Origin: JAABVY01 sp964627935
GTDB taxonomy: Bacteria; Zixibacteria; MSB-5A5; JAABVY01
Direction of reading: 5' to 3'
Length of the DNA: 64,000 nt
NCBI GenBank assembly: GCA_964627935.1
Contig: CAZVLB010000011.1
Coordinates: 1-64,000 of the forward strand
The notes beneath the pieces are model-generated. The model did no database searches and had not been told where the DNA came from. It saw only the letters and a program-made list of their open reading frames with translations. The translations under genes were made by a program, and so were the position numbers. Of the stretch, positions 1 through 6,992 are shown piece after piece (position 1 is the stretch's first letter; each line of letters begins with the position of its first letter).

Positions 1-117
1 TTGTGAAAATAGGACATTCAAATTGGAAAATCAAGAAGAATTTCAGGGATTTTTCCACATTTGGCTACCGAAGTCGGAAATGGCTTGAAAGGTGGTGCAA
101 AGGCTACAATAGAGGGT

Positions 118-276
118 ATGCCTTTGAACCAACAACATATTGAAGAACTGAAGAAAATATACCTGAAGAATACAGGAGAATCTCTTTCAAATCAAGAAGC
201 CTGGGATATGGCCGGAAGATTAATTGAGCTCTTTCGACTATTGATAAAGCCAGAACAAAACAACGAGAAGAAATAA
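118..276 (+). CDS. Small helical protein upstream of the serine recombinase
   Basis: This 52-residue reading frame ends 12 bases before the recombinase start and is probably co-transcribed with it. It contains IEELKKIYLKNTGE and then SNQEAWDMAGRLIELFRLL, a charged helix pair. Similar short proteins of the form 'IKELKEIYKKEFGEE..SDxEA..MGxRLLxLFxLIYKP' are, to my recollection, common beside recombinases in candidate-phylum genomes; the function is unknown to me. A TTG start at 61 would add 19 residues, but the family-like part begins at the ATG at 118, so I chose that. An accessory role in recombination or DNA binding is a guess from position only. Confidence 0.55.
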   Translation: MPLNQQHIEELKKIYLKNTGESLSNQEAWDMAGRLIELFRLLIKPEQNNEKK

Positions 277-288
277 CACATACTAAAC

Positions 289-1899
289 ATGTCCAAAATA
301 GCAATATATGCACGAAAATCGACCGAATCCGAAGATCGACAGGTTTTATCTTTGGATTCCCAGGTTTCTGAACTGAAGTCCTTTGCCAAAAACGAGGGAT
401 ATGAGATTATTCAGGTTCTGACCGAATCAAAATCCGCCAAGGCACCAGGCCGTCCGGTGTTCAATAAGCTGATTTCAGACATACAACATGGCAAAATCGA
501 CGCCATCCTCTGCTGGAAACTGGATCGCCTGGCCAGAAATCCTATAGATGGCGGAAATATAATATGGGCATTAGAAGAGAAAAAGCTTGAGGCTATTCAT
601 ACACCTCAAAGAACATTTTTTAATACGGGAAATGATAAATTCTGGATGGCGCTTGAATTTGGCATTTCAAAAAAGTATGTCGATGATTTGAGCGATAACG
701 TCAAACGAGGTCTGCGTGCCCGACTCGAAAAAGGATGGATTACAGGAAGACCTCCGATTGGATATTTAAATAACAAAGAAAACCGCACTATCATAAGAGA
801 TCCAAACCGGTTCTTACTCGTTCGGAAAATATGGGATTTAATGCTAAGTGGGGAATATAGTCCGAATGCTATTATCAATATCGCTACAGAAAAATGGGGA
901 CTGAGAACAAGGAAATTCAAACGATTTGGCGGTGGGCCTTTAGGCTATTCAATAATATACAAAATACTGACCAATCCATTTTATTATGGCATGATCGTGC
1001 GCAGGGGGGAGTATTATCAAGGTGCCCATGAACCAATGGTAACAAAATCAGAATTTGAAAAGGTACAGAATCTCCTGCAAACAAGGTCTAACAAAAGGCC
1101 AAAACGACATACATTTCCATACACTGGAATGATTACATGTGGCGAGTGCGGGGCAAGCATTACTGCTGAACATAGAATCAATCGATATGGGTCTCATTAC
1201 ATTTATTATCATTGCACAAAGCGAAAAAGGACAGTGAGGTGTAAACAGCCCTACATTCGAGAAGAAGATTTAGAAATTCAGATGTCCTCATTTTTGGAAT
1301 CCATCACTATTATGGACGACTTTAAAAATTGGGCAATCGAAGTACTTCGCAATCTACAAGAGGAAGAGGAGAAAAAAAGCCTTATTGCCTCAAAATCGCT
1401 TCAAAAGCGGCTTGAAGGGCTGAAATCCGAATTGTCGGAGTTAATTAACATTAAGCTTCGAGGAATGCTAACTGACGAGGAGTATCTTGAAAAAAAGGCT
1501 GAACTAGAGGGAGAACGCACCAGATTAAAAGAAATAATTTTTGATTCTGAAAAGAATTACGAACGAACAATTAGGAATTGTGAGGGAATCTTTGAATTCG
1601 CCTGCAATGCCAAAGAAAGATTTGAAAATGGTAACTCCGAAGAAAAAAAGACAATAATAATCAATACATGTTCGAACCTTATTTTAAAGAACAAATTACT
1701 GCATATTTCTGCGCAAAAGCCCTTTGTTCTCCTGCAAAAGGGTCTGATTAATACATCTTCGAAAACTAAGCGGTTCGAACCCGTAATAAATGACTATGGT
1801 CAGCACAAAATGGGAAGTGAAAAAGGTCCAGAAATGGCTTACTACCGCCTGGTAAAGGAAGTTCGAACCTTTTTCATGGAAAAGGGCGGTCACAGTTGA
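289..1899 (+). CDS. Large serine site-specific recombinase
   Basis: This 536-residue protein is a large serine recombinase (resolvase/invertase superfamily integrase), which cuts and rejoins DNA through a phosphoserine link. The N-terminal resolvase domain opens with IAIYARKSTESE, giving the nucleophile near Ser11, and contains the conserved WKLDRLAR segment near residue 75. A recombinase domain follows (roughly 150-270). A zinc-ribbon-like part has CGEC near residue 285 and two further cysteines (YYHC and VRC) about 30 residues later. A coiled-coil segment rich in Glu and Lys follows (about 350-430). The length fits integrases of this type. Its 3' end converges on a truncated minus-strand gene, so the attachment site is probably close to position 1900. 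Whether it drives an element extending left of the window cannot be seen. Confidence 0.93.
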   Translation: MSKIAIYARKSTESEDRQVLSLDSQVSELKSFAKNEGYEIIQVLTESKSAKAPGRPVFNKLISDIQHGKIDAILCWKLDRLARNPIDGGNIIWALEEKKLEAIHTPQRTFFNTGNDKFWMALEFGISKKYVDDLSDNVKRGLRARLEKGWITGRPPIGYLNNKENRTIIRDPNRFLLVRKIWDLMLSGEYSPNAIINIATEKWGLRTRKFKRFGGGPLGYSIIYKILTNPFYYGMIVRRGEYYQGAHEPMVTKSEFEKVQNLLQTRSNKRPKRHTFPYTGMITCGECGASITAEHRINRYGSHYIYYHCTKRKRTVRCKQPYIREEDLEIQMSSFLESITIMDDFKNWAIEVLRNLQEEEEKKSLIASKSLQKRLEGLKSELSELINIKLRGMLTDEEYLEKKAELEGERTRLKEIIFDSEKNYERTIRNCEGIFEFACNAKERFENGNSEEKKTIIINTCSNLILKNKLLHISAQKPFVLLQKGLINTSSKTKRFEPVINDYGQHKMGSEKGPEMAYYRLVKEVRTFFMEKGGHS

Positions 1900-2130
1900 A
1901 TTGAATACACGATAAAGTACAATTGATGCCCTCTTGTAAGATCCAAACCTTTCAGTCGCCCCGTAGATCTTTACCTCTTGTCTCGTCTCTTGGACCTCCT
2001 TACCCTTGGCATTCTTGTCCAGAGATTGGATTATTGCCCGTCCAAAGATGTCGGAAAATTCTCGATCTTCTTTAGTATATTTGGGAGGAGGACGCAGTTC
2101 AGGAAAGCTAAGTCTTTTCTTCTTCGCCAT
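1900..2130 (-). pseudogene. 3'-truncated hypothetical gene at the recombinase end
   Basis: A minus-strand frame starts at the ATG at 2130, 23 bases beyond the stop of the collagen-like gene, with MAKKKRLSFPELRPPPKYTK. It continues with normal-looking charged sequence to about 1905 (KRASIVLYRVFNS). After that the frame stays open to 1696, but only as antisense of the recombinase. I read this as a real gene whose 3' end was lost when the recombinase-bearing element inserted. The alternative is a genuine convergent overlap. I do not recognise the family. Confidence 0.4.
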
Positions 2131-2152
2131 TGCTCTATATGTAATCAGATCA

Positions 2153-2779
2153 TTAGAGCGATTGACAAGTCCAGCCACCAATTCCTTTAACAAGCACGTC
2201 GCCGTAGAAGCATAGCCCTGCGGCATCGTCAATAACCTCATCTGCATTGACACATTCCCATCCGAAGGTTGTTTTCCTCAAATACTCCCCGGTTAAGCAG
2301 AAGAACGGCTCCTGAATGCCAGACTCGCTGGCTGATCCTTGTGGACCGGGAGGGCCTTGCGGTCCAGCAGGTCCTTGAGGTCCCGTATCACCCTTCGGCC
2401 CTTGTGGTCCGGGTTGCCCGGTTAGCGCGTTCATATTGCCAGCAACCGAGAGAGAACCAACTATTTCTACATTGTCGTTGATAATGAATGGCTGACTGTC
2501 TGGTCCCGGATTTGCTCCTCGATATACTCGTCCGTCAATCCTTACGTTATCCCCGAACGTAACCGGATTGTCATTTCCATCGTTTTCCGTCTCGTTTACA
2601 ATCGTTCCATTGAAGAACGTCACACCTCCAACTCCTTGCTCGCCGACCTTAAGTGACCCCGTCTCAAGTTCGCCGACGCGTGCGACCTCCGCACCGAGAA
2701 CCTGTACAGCCTTAACAATACCGGCAGTAATAAAAGTAGCAGAAATGACTACCGCCGTGATAATCAATGCCCTTTTCAT
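2153..2779 (-). CDS. Secreted collagen-like (Gly-X-Y repeat) protein
   Basis: The 208-residue product begins with a signal-anchor-like hydrophobic stretch (ALIITAVVISATFITAGIV, residues 4-22). A spacer domain follows, with hexapeptide-like turns such as VTFGDNVRIDGRVY and INDNVEIVGSLSVAGN. A short collagen stretch of about nine Gly-X-Y triplets (GQPGPQGPKGDTGPQGPAGP and onward) lies at about residues 122-150. A C-terminal domain of about 55 residues contains four cysteines. It is probably surface-exposed or secreted and trimeric, by analogy with bacterial collagen-like proteins. No function can be assigned. It has its own sigma-70-like promoter at 2864-2892. Confidence 0.7.
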   Translation of the reverse strand: MKRALIITAVVISATFITAGIVKAVQVLGAEVARVGELETGSLKVGEQGVGGVTFFNGTIVNETENDGNDNPVTFGDNVRIDGRVYRGANPGPDSQPFIINDNVEIVGSLSVAGNMNALTGQPGPQGPKGDTGPQGPAGPQGPPGPQGSASESGIQEPFFCLTGEYLRKTTFGWECVNADEVIDDAAGLCFYGDVLVKGIGGWTCQSL

Positions 2780-2863
2780 ATGCGTTATCTTATTATATTA
2801 GTCTGGTGCGAATTCATAGAACCCGCGCATCAAAGGATCTCTGACTTTGAAGAGCCCGTTTCA

Positions 2864-2892
2864 ATCCTAGTACTGTCAATAACATTTGTCAA
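2864..2892 (-). promoter_or_regulatory. Sigma-70-type promoter for the collagen-like gene
   Basis: On the minus strand TTGACA (2887-2892) and TAGGAT (2864-2869) are separated by 17 bases. This places transcription start near 2857, about 78 bases before the start codon at 2779. The -35 matches consensus and the -10 matches four of six bases. Confidence 0.5.
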
Positions 2893-2930
2893 GACCTGCT
2901 AACGTCACCGTCGTTCACTCCGCTGAGCAC

Positions 2931-2964
2931 AAAAAAACGGAGAGGGTGCTGACCCTCTCCGTTT
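2931..2964 (-). terminator. Intrinsic terminator of ssb
   Basis: The 13-bp inverted repeat AAACGGAGAGGGT / ACCCTCTCCGTTT (2935-2947 and 2952-2964) has a four-base loop. On the minus strand it is followed by a run of T (A-run at 2931-2937 on the plus strand). It starts eight bases after the ssb stop codon. Confidence 0.9.
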
Positions 2965-2972
2965 ATCTCCCG

Positions 2973-3395
2973 CTAATCGTGGGAATCGGCCGGCGGACTC
3001 TGATACATCGGGATTTCCTCGACAATGACATCGTCATTTGTCTGCTCGGTCTCCTCTTTTTTCTTCTTACCACCGAGCATGATCAGATTTTGCATCACAA
3101 TTTCCGTACGGCTGTGTTTGCCGCCGCTCTTGTCCTGCCAACTGCGATTGGTCAGGCGGCCGTCGATGTAGACCCTGTCGCCTTTCTTGAGGTACTTGTC
3201 CGATACATCAGCCAGCTTTCCCCAGGCCAGGATCTCATGAAACTCCGGTTTCTGCTGCACCGCCTTTGTTTTGGCATTCCTCATGGCCGTTGTCGTCGCG
3301 AGACGAAAGCGGACCACAGACTGCTCGGATGGCAGTTTTTTGGCGATCGGATCGCCGATTAGATTGCCGATTAGCTCGGCTTTGTTGAGGTTCAT
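2973..3395 (-). CDS. ssb: Single-stranded DNA-binding protein
   Basis: This 140-residue SSB has the usual OB-fold start MNLNKAELIGNLIGDP and the core segments FRLATTTA, WGKLADVSDKYLKKGDRVYI and DGRLTNRSW. It binds single-stranded DNA during replication, repair or transfer. The tail is short and acidic (TNDDVIVEEIPMYQSPPADSHD) and lacks the usual DDDIPF-type tip. That suggests it may not recruit the standard host partners, as is common for SSBs of mobile elements. It sits alone, with its own terminator and between the collagen-like and ArdC-like genes, so a second, element-encoded ssb is likely. Confidence 0.9.
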   Translation of the reverse strand: MNLNKAELIGNLIGDPIAKKLPSEQSVVRFRLATTTAMRNAKTKAVQQKPEFHEILAWGKLADVSDKYLKKGDRVYIDGRLTNRSWQDKSGGKHSRTEIVMQNLIMLGGKKKKEETEQTNDDVIVEEIPMYQSPPADSHD

Positions 3396-3791
3396 ATGTT
3401 TGAACCCTTTCTCCAGCGAGAAGTTTGTTATTGAAGCGACGTACGCTGGCTTGCCACTCCGAGCGTCTTCAATAGCATAGAGGGCTGGAGTAGCGGAGAC
3501 AGACCTGCCGTTACAATTGGCCAGAGGCCTGGTAGGCGGGCTGTTGAGCCAAGACGAACTAAGCTGTGGTCAGATTGTAGCTGTCCACAGACAGGGCGGC
3601 GCTGTCCGTCAAGGTGGAGACTTGTACTACCTTGGAAGGATACTGAATCTCTATGATACCCTGAAGTGACCTATGGCAAGGCGGAACGTGTTATGGCGAA
3701 GCGGAAACGGGTGGGGTTATATTTTCCTCAAACTTCAACACTGGAAAACCGCCATTACTAGCGGTTTTAGGTGTTGGGATTCATGTATCCC
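3396..3791. other. Non-coding gap between ssb and the ArdC-like gene
   Basis: I see no convincing gene in these 396 bases. It contains a pair of imperfect direct repeats around 3672-3711 (TATGGCAAGGCGGAACGTGT and TATGGCGAAGCGGAAACGGG) and, near its right end, the hairpin listed separately. The ssb ribosome-binding site (GGAGAAAGG) lies just upstream of 3395. Confidence 0.5.
3745..3768 (-). terminator. Probable terminator of the ArdC-like gene
   Basis: An eight-base-pair hairpin AAAACCGC / GCGGTTTT with an eight-base loop lies about 24 bases after the stop codon at 3792 and ends in TTTT on the minus strand. The T tract is short. Confidence 0.5.
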
Positions 3792-4577
3792 CTAACTCAA
3801 TCCGGTAAGGATTCTACCGGAGACATCCTTGATGCGCTGAATCGAAGCGACTAGAGTTTCCTTGTCGCCTTTGTAGAGCTGAATGTAATCTGTAAAGGCA
3901 GTATTGGTATCCAGACCGACAGACTGGCAGACTACATAGGCGACTGCTTCTGCTTCGGTTTCTTTCTGCGTCTTGGAGAGCTTCTTGCCGGAGTGATGCA
4001 GAAACTCATGAGCCAGTTCGTGGACTTTCACACTGAAATCCTGAGCCGGGGACAAACCGGAGCGGATGACGATAGTTCCTTTCTTTGAGATTCCGTAAGC
4101 CTGCAAGGTGTCCGAATACTCGAGAGTAATACCGTTAGTGGAGATAAAATTACCAAGCTTCTCCTGATAACGGGTAGGATCGCCTTGCACGGAAGCGAAC
4201 TCCGGAAGGTCGTCTCCGTCGGTTTGACTGATGTCAAAAACGTAAACGCCTTTGAATCCGTTAATCTCAGTGACATTGGAACGGTTATCATTTTCTTCAA
4301 CCGTTTCTTTTTTGAAAACCAATGGAGCGATGATAACGATGCCGTTTGCGCCTTTTTTGACGAACCGGCCAAGTTTCTTCCAAGTGTGAAATCCGGCGAC
4401 ATGAGTCGCGTCCGGCTTCTGAAGCGCTATGAGCATAACGTTTCGTAAGCTATAGCGATGAAATCTGCTCATAGTCTGAAGATAGCGTTTCAGTTCGTCA
4501 CTCTGACCAGCCTCAAGAGACTCGGCCAATGAAGTGAGAGCGTTTTCAATCACTTCTTTTGCTTTGTTGTTCTTCAT
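3792..4577 (-). CDS. ArdC-like antirestriction protein with zincin metalloprotease domain
   Basis: The 261-residue product has an N-terminal ArdC/DUF1738-like single-stranded-DNA-binding region (about 1-130, with RYSLRNVMLIALQKPDATHV and TWKKLGRFVKKGANGI). A C-terminal ImmA/IrrE-like zincin domain carries HELAHEFLHH (zinc ligands His186 and His190). ArdC proteins protect incoming plasmid or element DNA from host restriction. The ATG at 4577 was chosen because GAAGGAGAAC lies just upstream; the frame is open for another 20 codons. It neighbours ssb and the restriction operon, which fits a mobile-element early or entry function. Confidence 0.8.
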   Translation of the reverse strand: MKNNKAKEVIENALTSLAESLEAGQSDELKRYLQTMSRFHRYSLRNVMLIALQKPDATHVAGFHTWKKLGRFVKKGANGIVIIAPLVFKKETVEENDNRSNVTEINGFKGVYVFDISQTDGDDLPEFASVQGDPTRYQEKLGNFISTNGITLEYSDTLQAYGISKKGTIVIRSGLSPAQDFSVKVHELAHEFLHHSGKKLSKTQKETEAEAVAYVVCQSVGLDTNTAFTDYIQLYKGDKETLVASIQRIKDVSGRILTGLS

Positions 4578-4760
4578 AATGTTCTCCTTCGTTAAACGGG
4601 TTTTTGGTTCCTTCACCCACCGGCAAGAGGAATCCAAAAAGCCGTCGAAGGAGAACTTCCCTACGAGGACAACAAAGCTGATATGAAATTACGCTCGATT
4701 ACTGAACGAGATTGGTCAGAACGGATATTGCAATGTGATGACACGCAAATAGCATATATG

Positions 4761-6215
4761 CTACATCACTATCTTTCGGTAAGCCTCATCAAGAAAACTG
4801 TCAATGTCTCGCATTTGGTTTTTGGATTTATATTTCAACAATAGCTTCAAGTCTACATCATCAAGAGGAATAATGAATCCCCTGTCATCTTGTGCGGTAT
4901 CTCTGCATCTTTGATAGAACAAGTCCTTGTCCTCAAAAGTCCTACACACGAGAAAGCCGAATCGTCCGCGATTTGTAGAAAAACGACCCGCCAACTGATC
5001 CAATTCCGGATTCGCAGGATCGCCGGAATAGTTTTTACATTCTGCAAAAACATAGGCTGAGGGAACTTTCTTGATGTTGGGAAGACTCATAAAGAAACCT
5101 TCACGAGCTGCATTTTCATAGGCCAAGTCGATCCTTTTTCTACCCTCATGAATCTCTTGTTCTTTCTGAGGACTTATCAAATGGGGATAAAAAATGGCAG
5201 TCAAGACACCTTTAATATGATTATGATAATCAGTCGCTCCAGGGCTTCCAGTTGGAATGCTATCAAGCCTTTCACCTAATTCAACAAAATCTATATTTCG
5301 CTGTTTTCTGTTAGCTTCTTCCAGGCTTATGTCAGATACTTCTCGAACAGCGTATTGTTTGCTCTGTTTATATCGTTGCAAGACCTCTGGATGATCTCTG
5401 GAAAATTCATATAAGTATTGCTTTGACAATGGATACATTGCCATAAGCGATTTCTTCGATGGTTCCTTTCTTCTTCCGTCCTTCAACACTCTGACCAATG
5501 ATGAATTGGCGGAGAGGTGTTCAGCCTGTAGAAAATTCAATACAAAGTGCCTATAGTATTCCTGATGATTAAATTCAATATCAAATCTTGCTATGGCTTT
5601 CGGGACTAATACTACGCTTCGGGAATGGCATACTGGTAGAAACACAAAATCAGATTCCCATTCTTCCTTGTCTTGATTCCAGATGTTTCCGCTGGGAACA
5701 CTATTCATGGGAATATCAAAGAGATTGCATTGAAATTGAGTATACTCAATTAGCTTATGACGAATTATATTTATAGAAATGTCAGAAATTTTGTCTCTAC
5801 TTATTCCTTCAATGAGAAGTTCGGCGTCCTCTAAGTCTCGCAAGAAGCCAGTTCTCACTGCGCTACTATCAACCAAAGCACTGTAGATCGCGTTGGCTTG
5901 ATCTCCGCCAATTCCTCTACCTCGCGGTTCAGCGCCACGAGACAGACCAAACCTCGTTTCGTTTGGTTCGTGTAGACCGAGTAGCATTGTCTTGGCTTTG
6001 TTTTCATTACTGTCGCGAATAGCATTCACGACCTCTTGAAAAAATGCCACGATTAAGTTGTGACATTGTATTGACCATCGATCGCTCCTTTTAGATATCG
6101 CGTATGGATCGATGAACAATGGGACATCTCCGTCATTAACGAGGATATCGACGAAATCGAGTTCATGTTGGCCTTTGTTAAGGCCGAAATATTCGGCAAA
6201 TGTTTGAAGGCTCAT
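4761..6215 (-). CDS. PD-(D/E)XK nuclease-fold protein, last gene of the defence operon
   Basis: I do not recognise the 484-residue protein as a whole. Its C-terminal third looks like a restriction-endonuclease fold: RKRIDLAY supplies Asp363, and AYVFAECKNY supplies Glu392 and Lys394, the D-(X)n-E-X-K pattern. The N-terminal part (MSLQTFAEYFGLNKGQHELD, then VPLFIDPYAI) resembles no family I can name and may sense or bind a partner. I chose the ATG at 6215, preceded by GAAAGAG; a TTG at 6227 would overlap the previous stop. It is the eighth gene of the AbiE / type I R-M operon, so a nuclease or effector role in defence is likely but inferred. Confidence 0.6.
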   Translation of the reverse strand: MSLQTFAEYFGLNKGQHELDFVDILVNDGDVPLFIDPYAISKRSDRWSIQCHNLIVAFFQEVVNAIRDSNENKAKTMLLGLHEPNETRFGLSRGAEPRGRGIGGDQANAIYSALVDSSAVRTGFLRDLEDAELLIEGISRDKISDISINIIRHKLIEYTQFQCNLFDIPMNSVPSGNIWNQDKEEWESDFVFLPVCHSRSVVLVPKAIARFDIEFNHQEYYRHFVLNFLQAEHLSANSSLVRVLKDGRRKEPSKKSLMAMYPLSKQYLYEFSRDHPEVLQRYKQSKQYAVREVSDISLEEANRKQRNIDFVELGERLDSIPTGSPGATDYHNHIKGVLTAIFYPHLISPQKEQEIHEGRKRIDLAYENAAREGFFMSLPNIKKVPSAYVFAECKNYSGDPANPELDQLAGRFSTNRGRFGFLVCRTFEDKDLFYQRCRDTAQDDRGFIIPLDDVDLKLLLKYKSKNQMRDIDSFLDEAYRKIVM

Positions 6216-6223
6216 ATACTCTT

Positions 6224-6988
6224 TCAATTATAGCCACTTCTAGCATCATTTACCGCATCGATATACGCGCAGTAGTCGCAGTCTGGTCCTGCTTCTGGTA
6301 TAGACGCATTGTTCAAGCAATCATAGATCTTTTGGATTGTGGCTTCAATCCAATGGTCACTCCCCGTATAGGGAATGACAGTAACATCGAACTCCAGCTT
6401 TGCGTCAAAGGCCTCTCTGTCGGCTCGACCATTGCAATAGACGAAGTAGCCAGTATTAGAAACCTGATAGCCGTTTCTTCTCAATAGCCATTGATATACC
6501 TCCATCTGGCGTTTGTAACCCTCATGCCAGTCCTTATCAAGGGCTGTTATTGCCTCGGCTTTAGCCGTGGCTTTATAGTCAACGACTATGAACTCCTTCT
6601 GCGGATTCTGCCATAGGTCATCAATGGCACCGTAGATTAGTAAATTACTTGGTTCGTGTAGATACTGAATACCCGTGAAATTGTTGCGCCACTTGTCAAG
6701 ATCATCGTGCGGAATCGGAATTGCGTCAATTCCGTACTTTTCAATCAAGGGGTGCTTCGTACCGTTTGCTCTGTGAACGTCAAACTCTTGCTTCAGCAGA
6801 GCGTCCACAGCTGAATTGAGTGTAAAAGGAAAACCGGGAGGCCTTCCGACGCCCAGCTTCCTGTCCAAATAAAAGCAGCGCGGGCACTCGACAAAGAGGT
6901 CGATCTTGGAACGGCTCAACTTGAATGGCTTAAATGCGCCAAGTTGGTATAAATTGCGAGTTCGCTTTGCGTTATAATAATCGGACAT
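6224..6988 (-). CDS. Cas4/RecB-like PD-(D/E)XK nuclease with four cysteines
   Basis: This 254-residue protein resembles the PDDEXK_1 (Cas4/RecB/AddB-type) family. It starts with FKLSRSKIDLFVECPRCFYLD (Cys35 and Cys38). The nuclease core is YGAIDDLW (Asp123) and FIVVDYKAT (Asp137 and Lys139), followed by the QMEVYQWLL helix that matches the family's Q-x-x-x-Y motif. A final CDYC (Cys237 and Cys240) could complete an iron-sulfur or zinc site with the first pair. It lies four bases after the HerA-like gene and eight bases before the last nuclease gene. HerA-family ATPases commonly act with nucleases in DNA processing or defence, so a complex with the upstream ATPase is plausible. Confidence 0.75.
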   Translation of the reverse strand: MSDYYNAKRTRNLYQLGAFKPFKLSRSKIDLFVECPRCFYLDRKLGVGRPPGFPFTLNSAVDALLKQEFDVHRANGTKHPLIEKYGIDAIPIPHDDLDKWRNNFTGIQYLHEPSNLLIYGAIDDLWQNPQKEFIVVDYKATAKAEAITALDKDWHEGYKRQMEVYQWLLRRNGYQVSNTGYFVYCNGRADREAFDAKLEFDVTVIPYTGSDHWIEATIQKIYDCLNNASIPEAGPDCDYCAYIDAVNDARSGYN

Positions 6989-6992
6989 ACAT

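Noticed and set aside
4751..4762. Palindrome AGCATATATGCT as terminator of the defence operon
   Set aside because: It overlaps the last codons, is AT-rich and has no T run; it is too weak to call.
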